Positions 48,728 through 59,489 of a DNA stretch of 64,000 nucleotides are shown here, piece by piece. The stretch is from Ashinkailepas kermadecensis (lineage: Eukaryota; Arthropoda; Thecostraca; Neolepadidae). Within the stretch, counting starts at the first letter, position 1. Every line of letters starts with the position of its first letter. The position numbers and the translations under genes were made by a program. A model generated the notes under the pieces. It did not search any database, had not been told where the DNA came from, and saw only the letters and a program-made list of their open reading frames with translations. The stretch covers positions 531,001 to 595,000 of the forward strand of contig JAOTOM010005142.1 of assembly GCA_034440615.1 (NCBI GenBank), written 5' to 3'.

Positions 48728-48998
48728 TTTGGATGGATGGGGTGAGATTTATGTTAAGTGTGCACGGCACAGACCCCTTTAAGCAGGGGCTATGGTAGCA
48801 CAATGGGTATGATGGGAGGAGCTTGCAATTGTTGAGGGTGTTATGCAATAGCAAGTGGATGATGCTAGATAGGCTGGGATATATAGCTTCCTAGGAACTT
48901 GGGATAAGGGATTGATTGGGGTGAGAATATGTACATTTCTAGTACCTTTTCTAGATAGGCTTAACCCAGATGGGCCCCTGTGGCTCTTATTAAGCCTT

Positions 48999-49024
48999 AA
49001 CACTTTATGACTTTATGACTTTAT
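48999..49024 (+). repeat. CR1 3' tail repeat
   Basis: AACACTTTATG, ACTTTATG and ACTTTAT give nearly three copies of an 8-bp unit that closes the element. Copy 2 closes with a diverged form of the same tail at about 55298-55320. Confidence 0.85.
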
Positions 49025-50666
49025 CTAGACTTCTCGTTGATTATGAAGTTTTCAAGGTCAATTTGTCGCGACAAATTCATTGTGTGCCTAGGTTATCTAG
49101 GCTATGCATGTTATGTTCGATGTGTTATATTGTGTGCCTAGGTGTGTGGCTGGGCTGTTTCGTGATGTTATTATTGCTACACCTGGCTTTTCTTAGATAA
49201 AGATTAGGTATTACAAGAAGTCGGTCCCATTTGTTTGCCCTTCGTCATGAATTGTAATTGATCATCAATTATGGAGGTCATTATGCATCCTACAAATTGC
49301 CTAGGTTGTCGGTAGTTTTCTTCGAATAACACTTCGATCTTTTTTCAGTATATGGAAAATAGTATCTCCCTTAATCTGTATTAAAATAATAGTGACCTAA
49401 CTATGCCGAAATGTACCAGATATTAGCATCGTAGAACCAGAGTACCATGTGATTCGAAATGGTACCAGTCCGAGTACTAAGGTGCCGGTAATGGTAGCAC
49501 TGTCTACCTGCTGCACGTCCTGCCGCACGTTCTGTGGTACGTTCCGCCATACGTCCGGCTCAGCGAACATGTGTTTTCCTCAATATTTCCAATGTGGATC
49601 ACCTTCGTGCGGTTATTAATGTGGGACGTATTAATCAGAGGCTGGCGGTTCTTTTTCCGAGAGTGACAGCTCGCCGTGACACGTTTCACGTGTGTGGTTA
49701 GTCGGCATCCCAGTGGTGGCTGATCACTGTCTCTGGACGTACGGCTCGGCGCGATCCTGATCCCGCTCGGGATGAACGCTGTTCGCCAGCTCCTCGTCGT
49801 TTAGCGTGCGTCTCTCCTATAGATTATGCAAGAGGAAGAAGCCGTCATTTCGCAAATCTTAACTCCACGTGCTACGGGAGCAGGAACGCAGCCTGGGTGG
49901 TATTAAAGGGGTGGGGGAGGGTATGTCAACGCCAAAGGGGGATGGGGAAGTTTTTTAAGTCGGACAGTTTCCATTGGGAAAATAAGGAAGCTCGGTCTCA
50001 TATTAGGGGCATGCAGGCATTCCCCCGCATGCCTGCCCCGCTACCCGCGGCTGCGCCTCTGTACCTGAGAACAAGACTGTGGTGTATCAACAAACTCAAA
50101 AGTGATCGTTCCGTATAAACATTGGTACTCACTGTTCACCCCAGGATCACGGATCTGGCGCTTGAGTAATCAACTTAGAGTTTTCTAATATAACTAGGCC
50201 GGATAAAATTACTTGACTGCTTGGATGATTACAGTTATTTTGTGAAAATTGACAGACTGTGATGATATTGATAGGACTCTAGAATATAAAATTTCCACTG
50301 TTCACCTTGAGAGTCAAGATCGACATAGAACGGTTCTCAGCGAGCAAGCAAAACAAAACAAGAACAAACAGCTGACCAAAACGATACTGGTTCATTAATT
50401 ATGGCTACGTTCGTGTTTTGTCGGAGGATTGTTCCATGTATACCACAGACTCCGAAATTTCTGGCATCAGCTACGTATAGGGACTATTCAGGAACTAAGC
50501 TGGAGAACTGGAACCAGACCGATGAATGTCCTGATGCCACGTGCAGTCGAAGGGAGAGCGGCATAGGCGCCGGCTTCGTCGAATTGTGATGGCGCTCTCG
50601 CCCTGCACGACGTCAATTCACTCCAGCTGCTTCTCGCAGCCCCGTTACGCCGCCAACTAACAGCAG
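49025..50666. other. Unique sequence, nothing recognised
   Basis: No gene family recognised. A small cluster of ACGTNC(T)GCC motifs occurs near 49510-49560. G-rich runs lie at 49900-49950. Confidence 0.45.
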
Positions 50667-51216
50667 GTGTTCACGCTCAGTGCGTCTAGTAGCCTATGTC
50701 CGGAGCCACTAACAGCAGGTGTTCACGCCAACTAACAGTGCGTCTGGTAGCCTGTGTCCGGAGCCACTAACAGCAGGTGTTCACGCTCAGTGCGTCTAGT
50801 AGCCTATGTCCGGAGCCACTAACAGCAGGTGTTCACGCCAACTAACAGTGCGTCTGGTAGCCTGTGTCCGGAGTCACTAACAGCAGGTGTTCACGCTCAG
50901 TGCGTCTAGTAGCCTATGTCCGGAGCCACTAACAGCAGGTGTTCACGCTCAGTGCGTCTAGTAGCCTATGTCCGGAGCCACTAACAGGAGGTGTTCACGC
51001 CAACTAACAGTGCGTCTAGTAGCCTATGTCCGGAGCCACTAACAGCAGGTGTTCACGCTCAGTGCGTCTAGTAGCCTATGTCCGGAGCCACTAACAGCAG
51101 GTGTTCACGCCAACTAACAGTGCGTCTGGTAGCCTGTGTCCGGAGCCACTAACAGCAGGTGTTCACGCCAACTAACAGTGCGTCCAGTAGCCTGTGTCCG
51201 GAGTCACCAGGCACCT
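50667..51216. repeat. Two-length 52/58-bp minisatellite, 10 copies
   Basis: Each unit starts GTGTTCACGC. Short units (52 bp) continue TCAGTGCGTC; long units (58 bp) continue CAACTAACAGTGCGTC. All share TAGCCTATGTCCGGAGCCAC or TAGCCTGTGTCCGGAG. In order: S L S L S S L S L L, starting at 50667, 50719, 50777, 50829, 50887, 50939, 50991, 51049, 51101 and 51159. Confidence 0.96.
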
Positions 51217-52206
51217 GCAGCTGGAGGATATGTCACAGCGCCATCCGGGCAGCATCAGCTTGGTACATGGGATGCGGATGTGATCAAGTGATCAGGTTCA
51301 GATCAGGTGAACAGACCTCCAACAAGGTCGACGAGTCAGGACACGCTTACGTCTGCAGCTGACTTATTAGTCGGCCAGGGGCTCCGCCTCTACCCGCAGC
51401 GCTGTGATATCTGTACATCATAATATTTACACGGACTCGTGTGCTGAGGAGAAAATAATCCAACCTCCGTCTGCACTGGAAACCGAAGAAGCTCAGTAGT
51501 TATTACTTTTGCGAAGGCAGCCTGTTGATTATGACGTGCTACAGCATTGCAACGGTCAATCTGGAGAGCGGTCACATTTCGTGAGGATGTATTTAAGCCT
51601 GGCTTTACGGGCCACGTCCGGGGCACTATGATGGGGGATACGCTCCTGACTGCACACCAACAACCAACTCAGTAATGCTTCCTAGAATACAATCAGTGCT
51701 GTCGTATTGTTACTGGGAAAGAAACTCGGAAATTACTCAGAACAACATCCCAGCCGCGAGGGAGCTGGTACTGGGTTCGGTAGATGGCCAGGGTGATGTC
51801 GTTGAACGTTTTTTTTCTTCGAAACGCCGACTACAGATAAGATATCTTTTTTAACGCTCCTTATTCAATGCATCATATACCATAGCCGCTTTCCAAGGTT
51901 TCGTCTTGAAGGACACTTTACTGGGGTGCGTTTAGTAGGACAAGTTGATGACACCATGAAGTAATTTCGAATTGACAGTATCAATTGATTCTGTCAATCC
52001 TGGCAAGTCTAACATTACAATATTCGACAGAACCCACATGTATTGACATGTCCGAACGGCACGTGACAACATGTTGTCTCAGCATGTGACCTGGCACCAG
52101 CCACCGGCAGTCACTGAGCACGCTTTACACGGCTGAGGTTAAACATCACCATGGGCAATGCCGAGACACCAAAACTGTCCAACTTGTTACCACCAAGCAC
52201 TACCGA
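51217..52206. other. Unique sequence, nothing recognised
   Basis: No recognisable coding or RNA feature. Confidence 0.45.
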
Positions 52207-52332
52207 ACTGAAGGGGCCGTTTGTACTGAAGGGGCCGTTTGTACTGAAGGGGCCGTTTGTACTGAAGGGGCCGTTTGTACTGAAGGGGCCGTTTGAAGGG
52301 GCCGTTTGAACTGAAGGGGCCGTTTGTACTCA
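52207..52332. repeat. 18-bp tandem repeat, ~7 copies
   Basis: Unit ACTGAAGGGGCCGTTTGT, the first five nearly identical and later ones shortened. Confidence 0.95.
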
Positions 52333-52487
52333 AGCGTTTACTGTTGGAAGACAGGAAGATCCGGGGAAAGAACGGAAGAAATAAAAGTAGTTACCTGCCT
52401 AATAAATAATGCACACAAACTCTGAAATATTGTATATGTCCAATGCTGTGTACAAATAACCATTTTAGCTGAATTTTATGCATGCGA

Positions 52488-52580
52488 GTGAAGAGGGGTG
52501 GATGCGAGTGCCAGCGGCGGAGGCCCGTCGGGAATCGCTTTAGGAAGCGTTCATTAATCACGCTATGCTGCGAGAGGGAG
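52488..52580 (-). other. Coding-like segment shared with 56.79-56.89 kb
   Basis: On the minus strand the DNA reads GCGTGATTAATGAACGCTTC and onward to GGGCCTCCGCCGCTGGCACT. At 56.8 kb the plus strand has CGTGATTAATGAAAGTTTCC and GGCCTCCACCGCCGGCACCC. Peptides in one frame are HSVINERFLKRF here and HNVINESFPERF there, after which the frames diverge. The family is not recognised; it is probably an old dispersed repeat. Confidence 0.5.
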
Positions 52581-52961
52581 TGGGGGTGGTATGGGGAGCG
52601 TAATGCGCCCAACAAAGGATCTAAGGTTCGTGTGATGATAAGTGCGTAATAGAGAGAGAGAGAGGGGGGGGGGGGGGCGTAGAAGACAGCATAACCGGCA
52701 CAACATAGTATATTTTCGTAACATAATTAAATTAATGTTGATATAAATAATGAATGATATATGCAGTGGCATCACCAAGACTCTTCCCCACGGGGCACAG
52801 TGGCAGATATTTCAAAGAAAGGCACGGATTCCCGGAAGGGCTTATCGTGAGGAATACGCAGGCTGTTTGACAGGGGAGCAAGTCGAACCCGAAAAGTCGA
52901 AAAATGGCAACGCATGAGAATGAGACAAATGTCCTAGGCAACCAAAAAACTTCACCTTTAG

Positions 52962-53753
52962 CCCTCGCAGTGTGGGATAGTTGTCTACCCTCGCAGTGTG
53001 GGATAGTTGTCTACCGTCGCAGTGTGGGATAGTTGTCTACCCTCGCAGTGTGGGATAGTTGTCTACCCTCGCAGTGTGGGATAGTTGTCTACCGTCGCAG
53101 TGTGGGATAGTTGTCTACCGTCGCAGTGTGGGATAGTTGGTCGCAGTGTGGGATAGTTGTCTACCCTCGCAGTGTGGGATAGTTGTCTACCGTCGCAGTG
53201 TGGGATAGTTGTCTACCCTCGCAGTGTGGGATAGTTGTCTACCGTCGCAGTGTGGGATAGTTGTCTACCGTCGCAGTGTGGGATAGTTGTCTACCGTCGC
53301 AGGGTGGGATAGTTGTCTACCCTCGCAGTGTGGGATAGTTTTCTACCGTCGCAGTGTGGGATAGTTGTCTACCGTCGCAGTGTGGGATAGTTGTCTACCG
53401 TCGCAGTGTGGGATAGTTGTCTACCGTCGCAGTGTGGGATAGTTGTCTACCGTCGCAGTGTGGGATAGTTGTCTACCGTCGCAGTGTGGGATAGTTGTCT
53501 ACCGTCGCAGTGTGGGATAGTGGTATACCGTCGCAGTGTGGGATAGTTGTCTACCGTCGCAGTGTGGGATAGTTGTCTACCGTCGCAGTGTGGGATAGTT
53601 GTCTACCCTCGCAGTGTGGGATAGTTGTCTACCCTCGCAGTGTGGGATAGTTGTCTACCGTCGCAGTGTGGGATAGTTGTCTACCCTCGTAGTGTGGGAT
53701 AGTTGTCTACCCTCGCAGTGTGAGATAGTTGTCTACCCTCGCAGTGTGAGAGG
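52962..53753. repeat. 26-bp minisatellite, ~30 copies
   Basis: Unit CCCTCGCAGTGTGGGATAGT plus TGTCTA, alternating CCCTCGC and CCGTCGC forms. One shortened unit lies near 53139. Late units are slightly diverged. Confidence 0.97.
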
Positions 53754-53929
53754 TCAATTTAACCCACACTTAGTTTTGTTCTAATCAAGCTAGAGCTGCG
53801 TCGAACGGCATGATTGAGGCCAGTTGTTGAACGTTCAATTTTGGTTTACACTTTTCTTCCTTTCTTTTCGCTCACGTTTCAGGTCAGCCCGAAACAAGTA
53901 AATGTGGGGGTGCAGCCGATCACCTCGAT

Positions 53930-55322
53930 GGCTAATTCATGGCTAATTCATAAACTACAGCAACATAGAATTGTTGGAAAAGTTATAGGTTGGATTGAAG
54001 CATGGTTGAGGGGAAGGAAGCAAAGGGTAGCGTTAAATGGATGTAAATCTGATTGGAAGGATGTTCTGAGTGGAGTACCACAGGGCTCTGTTCTAGGGCC
54101 ACTTCTCTTTATCATCTTTGTGAATAGCATTGAGGTAGGGCTGAGGAATCGAGTGTTCAAATTTGCTGATGACATGAAGCTGGTATGAGAGGCAAACAGT
54201 AGTGATCACTCTAGTAATATTCAACTAGACCTGGAGGACCTAAAAAGGTGGGCTGATCAATGGCAGATGGTTTTCAGCTATGATAAGTGTAAGGTTATGC
54301 ATCTGGGGTCTGGAGGTGAGACTTTCAGATATACAATGGGAGGGAGGGAGCTGGATGTTATTGAAGAGTTGTCGCGTTTACTTAGGTGTGTTGGTTTTAA
54401 AAGACCTTAAAGCAGAAAAAACAATGTATCTCAGCTAGGAACAGGGCATTCAGAATGCTGGGACTCATTCATAGAAGTGTGAGATATAAGAGCAAGGAAG
54501 TCATGAAGAAAAAATATGTACTTGGCATATGTGCGACCCCACTTGGAATATTCTGTACAAGCATGGAGCCCCTACCTAAAGGATATATATATGCTAGAAA
54601 GAGTGCAGCGCAAAGCCACTAGACTCATCAGTGGAATAGGTAACTTAGAATATGGAGAAAGGCTTATGGCATTAGCTATGTACTCACTCAAGTATAGGAG
54701 AATAAGGGGGACTTGATTGAAATGTACACAATTGTTAAAGGGCTAGATCAGGTCAATGTGAATGATGCTCTTCGGTTTAGAGCATCACACAGGGGTCATC
54801 AATTCAGGTTAGACAAGTTGAGTTGTAGGACAGTTAAGCGATGCCAGGTCTTCAGTCAAAGGGTTGTTGATCAGGGGAATAGGCTGCCTGCTAATGTTGT
54901 GGGGAGTTCCTCATTGAATGTATTTAAAAGTAGGGTGGACAAATTTTTTAGACAGGAATATCTTGTTTTTGAGTTCTAATTTGTGATGGATTGGGTGAGA
55001 TTCATGCTAAGTAAGTGTACACGGCACAGACCCCTTTAAGCAGGCATGGATGCCGTTTGAAAATTATTGGTAAGGTTTTCAATCCACATGTGTTAAGCGG
55101 GATTAAGGGAATAGGGTTGGATAGCTAGGGTAGATAGGCATTGATAGGTGTGTGGGATGTTGGTGGATGGTTTCTTTAGGGTGTGGTGATGGTTGGGGTG
55201 GGTCTTTTTCACCGGGCTTATGGTATCTTCCATTTACAGACTTAACTGGACGGGCCTTATTAAGTCTAAACTTGTGGCTCTTATTAAGTCTAAACACTTT
55301 ATGGCTTGATGACTTTACGACC
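53930..55322 (+). mobile_element. CR1 copy 2, 5'-truncated within RT
   Basis: Similarity to copy 1 begins at GGCTAATTCAT (copy 1 position about 47696) and runs through RT motifs GVPQGSVLGPLLF and FADDMKL to the VFEF-like end (stop about 54979), the 3' UTR and a diverged 8-bp tail (CACTTTATG GCTTGATG ACTTTACG, to about 55320). The reading frame is broken by TGA near 54186, an insertion near 54370 and later indels. It is closely related to copy 1. The starting 11-mer is present twice in tandem (53930-53940 and 53941-53951). Confidence 0.92.
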
Positions 55323-55341
55323 TGTCCTCGCCTTTGCTTTG

Positions 55342-55503
55342 GAGCCCTGTTCGTTAACCAAATGCGATTTCGTGCTTCAATATTGATTAATGACGACATC
55401 TTACGAAGGTGGCACGTGCAAGAGTCAATATCACTGATCCCGTCAAGGTCAAGTACCTTGAAATGTGACGACCTGTTCAAGATGACAATTTACGAACCAG
55501 ATG
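55342..55503 (+). pseudogene. Second copy of the 12.3-kb coding relic
   Basis: Aligned to the minus strand of 12294-12470: shared DNA includes TGGCACGTGCA, CACTGATCCCGTC (CACCGATCCCGTC there) and GATGACAATTT. In the frame matching the other copy there are stop codons and a 2-bp loss after GTCAAGTACCTTGAAA. It starts about 20 bp after the CR1 copy 2 tail, so the CR1 may have inserted beside or into it. Confidence 0.5.
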
Positions 55504-56789
55504 TCGCTTAGGAAAAGTAATATGTTCCCCCAAAGCAGTACAAAATGTGTTCCACCCACACTCTGAGAAAAAAATGAAATAAAATAAAGCAGTTTCTCTC
55601 TTCCTTATTGGCATCCGAAGTTTTCGAGAACACATTAATGCTTTTGAAGTACAATTTGGGTACCACAATGACATCAGATATGAAATCTGCATGCACAATT
55701 ACCCTGGTAAAACCATCCTTTGCTTCGTAATAGTCTTCATGATAGCCTCCAGGTCCCCAGGGATACATGTACATTCGGAACGTTGCAGGTCATATCTCAG
55801 TGACTTCACCTGATATTGACTTAAAATTAGAAACGTGTTTGGAGATTATGATGCTCCACTACATTCATTTCGGATGTGCATAAGCATTGATTAGTCACGA
55901 TGCTCCGTGGAACAACTGGTTGCCTAGTTTCAGACTTCATCTTGTCTGGGAACCTGGCCTGAGGTCACATTTGCTATACCTGTGTTTTGTCGCCGTAATT
56001 TGTCTAGCACCAACATTTTGCTTTTCACTTTATTTCGCATGCTTCGCTCATGACAAAAGTGCATATAAAGACCGCATTGGTGACCTGACACGAGACGATG
56101 ACCTGACTTTCAGCCATCCTGGCAGATCAGAACTCAATTGTCCGACATTATGTGTACTCAGCAATTGTCGGAAGGTATGCCAATTTTGAAAGCGATATCG
56201 TCAACGGTTCAGGAGTTACCTTAGAGAAACCTCAGAGGGAAGCCAAATCGACACCCTCTGCACGGCGAGGATTAAGGAGAGGGAGGGGCATGGTATGTAC
56301 ATCCTGGGTGTGCATGTAGATCCGTCGCAAGTTAGCTACCCCTACCAGAAGTGCCACCATTCTACCAGAGGTGCCATTTTAGGCCCGGGGGAGGGAGGGG
56401 GCACAAGGAGCAGTCATGGAGGCATATTCCATAGGTGTAGGAGCATTTTCCACAGCAAACATTTTTATGCGGGCCCATATGCCGCGCATGTGGAATGGTT
56501 GGGCTTTGGTGGACATGGGTTTTGCATTGGCTGGTAACTGGGTCCCATGTGGGACTCATGGAAATAGCCCACATGGTAACGTTGCCTAATGGTGGGGGAC
56601 AAATCCATGCATTGAATGTGCTTGCTGTTAAATCTGCTTTAAGCAGTTGAGATAATTGTAAATAATATGCTTAGTTCATGCACGTTTGCATAGCATGAGC
56701 TATATGTGGGCTGACCCACAAACTGGTGCAAGTTGATATATGCCATGCTGCAAAGTGAAAAACAATCTGAGTTGCTTTTATCCCCCAGG
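55504..56789. other. Unique sequence, nothing recognised
   Basis: A GACCTGACACGAGACGATGA-type motif occurs near 56090. The segment CCATGCATTGAATGTGCTTG with CTGTTAAATCTGCTTTAA near 56607 resembles 57203-57235 (CCATGCAATCAATCAGCTTG, CTGTTAAATCTAGCT). No gene is supported. Confidence 0.4.
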
Positions 56790-56885
56790 GAGCATAACGT
56801 GATTAATGAAAGTTTCCCAGAACGGTTTGTGACGGCCTCCACCGCCGGCACCCTCGCGTTCGCCCCTTTTCATCACCGCTCCACG
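56790..56885 (+). other. Coding-like segment, partner of 52.49-52.58 kb
   Basis: Contains HNVINESFPERF in a 66-codon plus frame (56733-56933). The homologue lies on the minus strand at 52488-52580. Both are preceded by a purine-rich GGGAG(C) context near the start of similarity. Confidence 0.5.
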
Positions 56886-57026
56886 GCTTCTCACTCCGGG
56901 ACGCATTGCGAGAGCGCTCCAAAAATTGATTAGCCAGCTGACAGCATGCTTGGGCCCGGGTGGCCGCGATTGTGCGTGGGAATACCTCAGCCGCCTCCCA
57001 CCCGCCGTCATACCTTATCCAGCACC

Positions 57027-57455
57027 AAAAGTTTCTAGATCTGGCGACTTTTGGCAGGATGATGCCACGATTTTTCTTGGTAACTTAGCGACGCAGTAAT
57101 ATCCTAATAGTAAGAAATATGTTCAAAAATGTGTTTAAAAAATGCTTCTAAAATAATTATTGTGGTGTTTGTCTGTACCGGCGAACAGGGCCCAATTCGT
57201 CCATGCAATCAATCAGCTTGCTGTTAAATCTAGCTCGACTTGCTCAATCTAGCTGAATTAGACTCGGTAGTTGAAAAGTTCATTTCGTGGTACAATTTAC
57301 AGCTGATTATCTGCACGGTGTACGGTATCACTATTTTAGTAGTGTTTCTGGACACAATTGAAAACTTTTCTTTGGTGTTCATCAGGACGCTTTTGCACCG
57401 CCAAGCTGCTTAGAGGAACCATGGACTTCGAAAAATCGCCAGATCTAGGAACTTT
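57027..57455. mobile_element. MITE candidate with 25-bp inverted ends
   Basis: Left end AAAAGTTTCTAGATCTGGCG plus ACTTTT (57027-57052). The right end (57431-57455) is its reverse complement with 2 mismatches in 25. The 430-bp element has no coding capacity. No target-site duplication is obvious, so superfamily is undetermined. Confidence 0.6.
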
Positions 57456-57599
57456 CGAAATTACACAAGATATGGCAGTGGTTTGAGGCCTCATTGATTA
57501 CCGGTAGGTGGTGCCAGCAAATAGTTTTTGCACCCGGGATTGCATACACAGGGAGGATTTCGCTGCCATATTAGAGAAACTCCTAAAGTTGCATCTCGA

Positions 57600-59026
57600 G
57601 ATCTCTTCAGGTACATACTTTTCCACATTAGCATTAGCAGTCGCCGTGCGGTTTTTGGTTCCCCGTTGTATTTGTTTCGAGCCGTAGAAGTAAATTTTGG
57701 TGGGCTTCGGCGTTATTTATCGAGCCCGTGCGCCAGTTTTCGGGTTCCAGAAGCAAGTTGTCGGTGTCGCGACGCGAGTTTTTTGGGCCAGACTTGATTT
57801 GTCAAGATCCCCACTCAATTTTTCGGAGCAATTGTTCGACGTTTTGGGGCTCAGAATCTTTTGCAACGCCCTACGTAATTTTTCGGAGTTTTTGGGACGG
57901 GTTTTTGGCTTCAGAGCTATTTTCGGGCCCAAATTTATGTTTGCAGAGTCCCTGCCTTTTAGGGTCCAGGCATATTTTGTTTGGGTACCGCGGTGGGACG
58001 GTAGCAGCGATTTTTAGGCCCCAACGGGAATTTCCGGGCCCCAGCGCAATTCTTCCGAGACCCACCACGATGCTTTAGGACCCACCACCTCTCAGGGGGG
58101 GGGGGGGGACAATTAACCTCTTTGCCCATCATTCAGTATGCTGATGGGACCACGTCGCTTTTTACGTGCCTAGGCCTGTTGTCCAGGTCATCATGCCTTC
58201 TCTGTGGCTCCGGTGTGCTTTCGTGTGCCCCGGTGTGTTTTGAGGGTTTCTGGTGTGTTTTTTAGGGTTCTTGGTGTTTTTATTTAGATGTTTTGTGCAT
58301 ATTTTAAAGCCATGTCGTTTTTTTTGTCGGGAACTTGTGTCTTTTCAAGGGCTCCGGTACACTTTCGGGCTTCCAGCCTGCTTTTAGGGCCCCGCTGTGT
58401 TTATTTGAGGCCTCCGGCGAGAATGTTTGTGGTTCCTGATGCGATCTGGGACCACGATGGAACTTTTTGGGACCCCAGTGCAACATTTCTTGGCCCTGGC
58501 GCGATTTTCTGACCATACGCGACTTTTATCGGTCCCACTGTATATATTTGGAGTACGGACGCAATTTGTGAGGGCTCCGACGGGATTTGTGAGTCTCCAA
58601 TCGCGGTTTGTGGGGACTCCGACGCAATTTTTCGGTTTCTGACGCGAGTTTTCAGGGCCCGCTGCGTTTATTTGAGTCCCCTGACCAGTGGCACAGGCTG
58701 GGTTTTCTTAAAGAGGCCCGATCCTACCAAAAATGTAATGAAAAAGTAGCACTTTCGGCGCGCTTCCAGCGCCGAAAATTGTACATTTTGCGTGATAAAA
58801 GTCTCAAAATTTCTTATTTGATCCAGTGTATTTTGATTGCTAAGGGGGAGACCACCTGCCTGTGCCTCTCCCCTAACTCGAATTTGTGTTATGCAGGACG
58901 ATTATTTTATTCCCCAACATGATTTGCCGAGGCCCAGACGCAATTTTTCTGAGCCCCAGCGCCATTACTTAAGGGTTCACCACCTCTCGGGGTGAGGAGT
59001 GGGCAGCTTCCTCCTGCTCCACCCTG
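57600..59026. repeat. Degenerate GGCCC-rich minisatellite (locus 2)
   Basis: The same loose unit as at 16.9-19.3 kb (GCGATTTTTNGGGCCCC-like), with matching individual variants: CCATGTCGTTTTTTTT near 58310 and CTGTGTTTATTTGAGGC near 58396. Two terminus-like sequences are present, CCACCTCTCAGGGGGGGGGG near 58085 and CCACCTCTCGGGGTGAGGAG near 58980. This mirrors the double-terminus arrangement at locus 1. Positions about 58700-58920 are non-repeat sequence with a GGCGC/GCGCC hairpin. No convincing target duplication was found here. Confidence 0.8.
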
Positions 59027-59237
59027 TCCGCCCAAGCAGAACACACTCGGTCCACTCCAGCAGATCCGGCAGTGGTTGTTGTCGATATTGTCACTGCTGA
59101 CCTGGCGGTCGGCTGATGGCCGGCGATTGCTCATTGGCAGGTTCCGCAGGTGGCCGAGCAGCACAGTGCCCACGTGACGTGCCTGGCCGCTACGCGACAT
59201 GTCCGACCGGCACATGACGAGCCCGGTCTTCGGGAAA

Positions 59238-59489
59238 GGGCTGGGCGAGGGCTGGGCGAGGGCTGGGCGAGGGCTGGGCGAGGGCTGGGCGAGGGCTGGG
59301 CGAGGGCTGGGCGAGGGCTGGGCGAGGGCTGGGCGAGGGCTGGGCGAGGGCTGGGCGAGGGCTGGGCGAGGGCTGGGCGGGGACTGGACGAGGGCTGGGC
59401 GAGGGCTGGGCGAGGGCTGGGCGAGGGCTGGGCGAGGGCTGGGCGAGGGCTGGGCGGGGACTGGACGAGGGCTGGGCGAGGGCTGGGCG
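59238..59489. repeat. 11-bp minisatellite, ~23 copies
   Basis: Unit GGGCTGGGCGA with a few GGGGACTGGACGA variants. The 11-bp length opens all three plus frames (RAGRGLGEGWA repeats); not coding. Confidence 0.97.

Larger units (their letters stand above)
45677..49024 (+). mobile_element. CR1-clade non-LTR retrotransposon, copy 1 (5'-truncated)
   Basis: In order: the end of ORF1 (to 45907), ORF2 with endonuclease and reverse transcriptase (45892-48727, broken), a 3' UTR of about 270 bp and a terminal short tandem repeat ACTTTATG x ~3 (48999-49024). Short 3' tandem repeats in place of poly-A are characteristic of the CR1 clade. The 3' UTR motif GGGCCCCTGTGGCTCTTATT is shared with copy 2 and partly with copy 3. 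No target-site duplication was recognised. The copy is dead because ORF2 carries stops and frameshifts. Confidence 0.92.

Noticed and set aside
52763..52800. CAGTGGCATCACC as another hAT-like left end
   Set aside because: No matching inverted end with the flanking GATATATG was found downstream, so it is too short to call.
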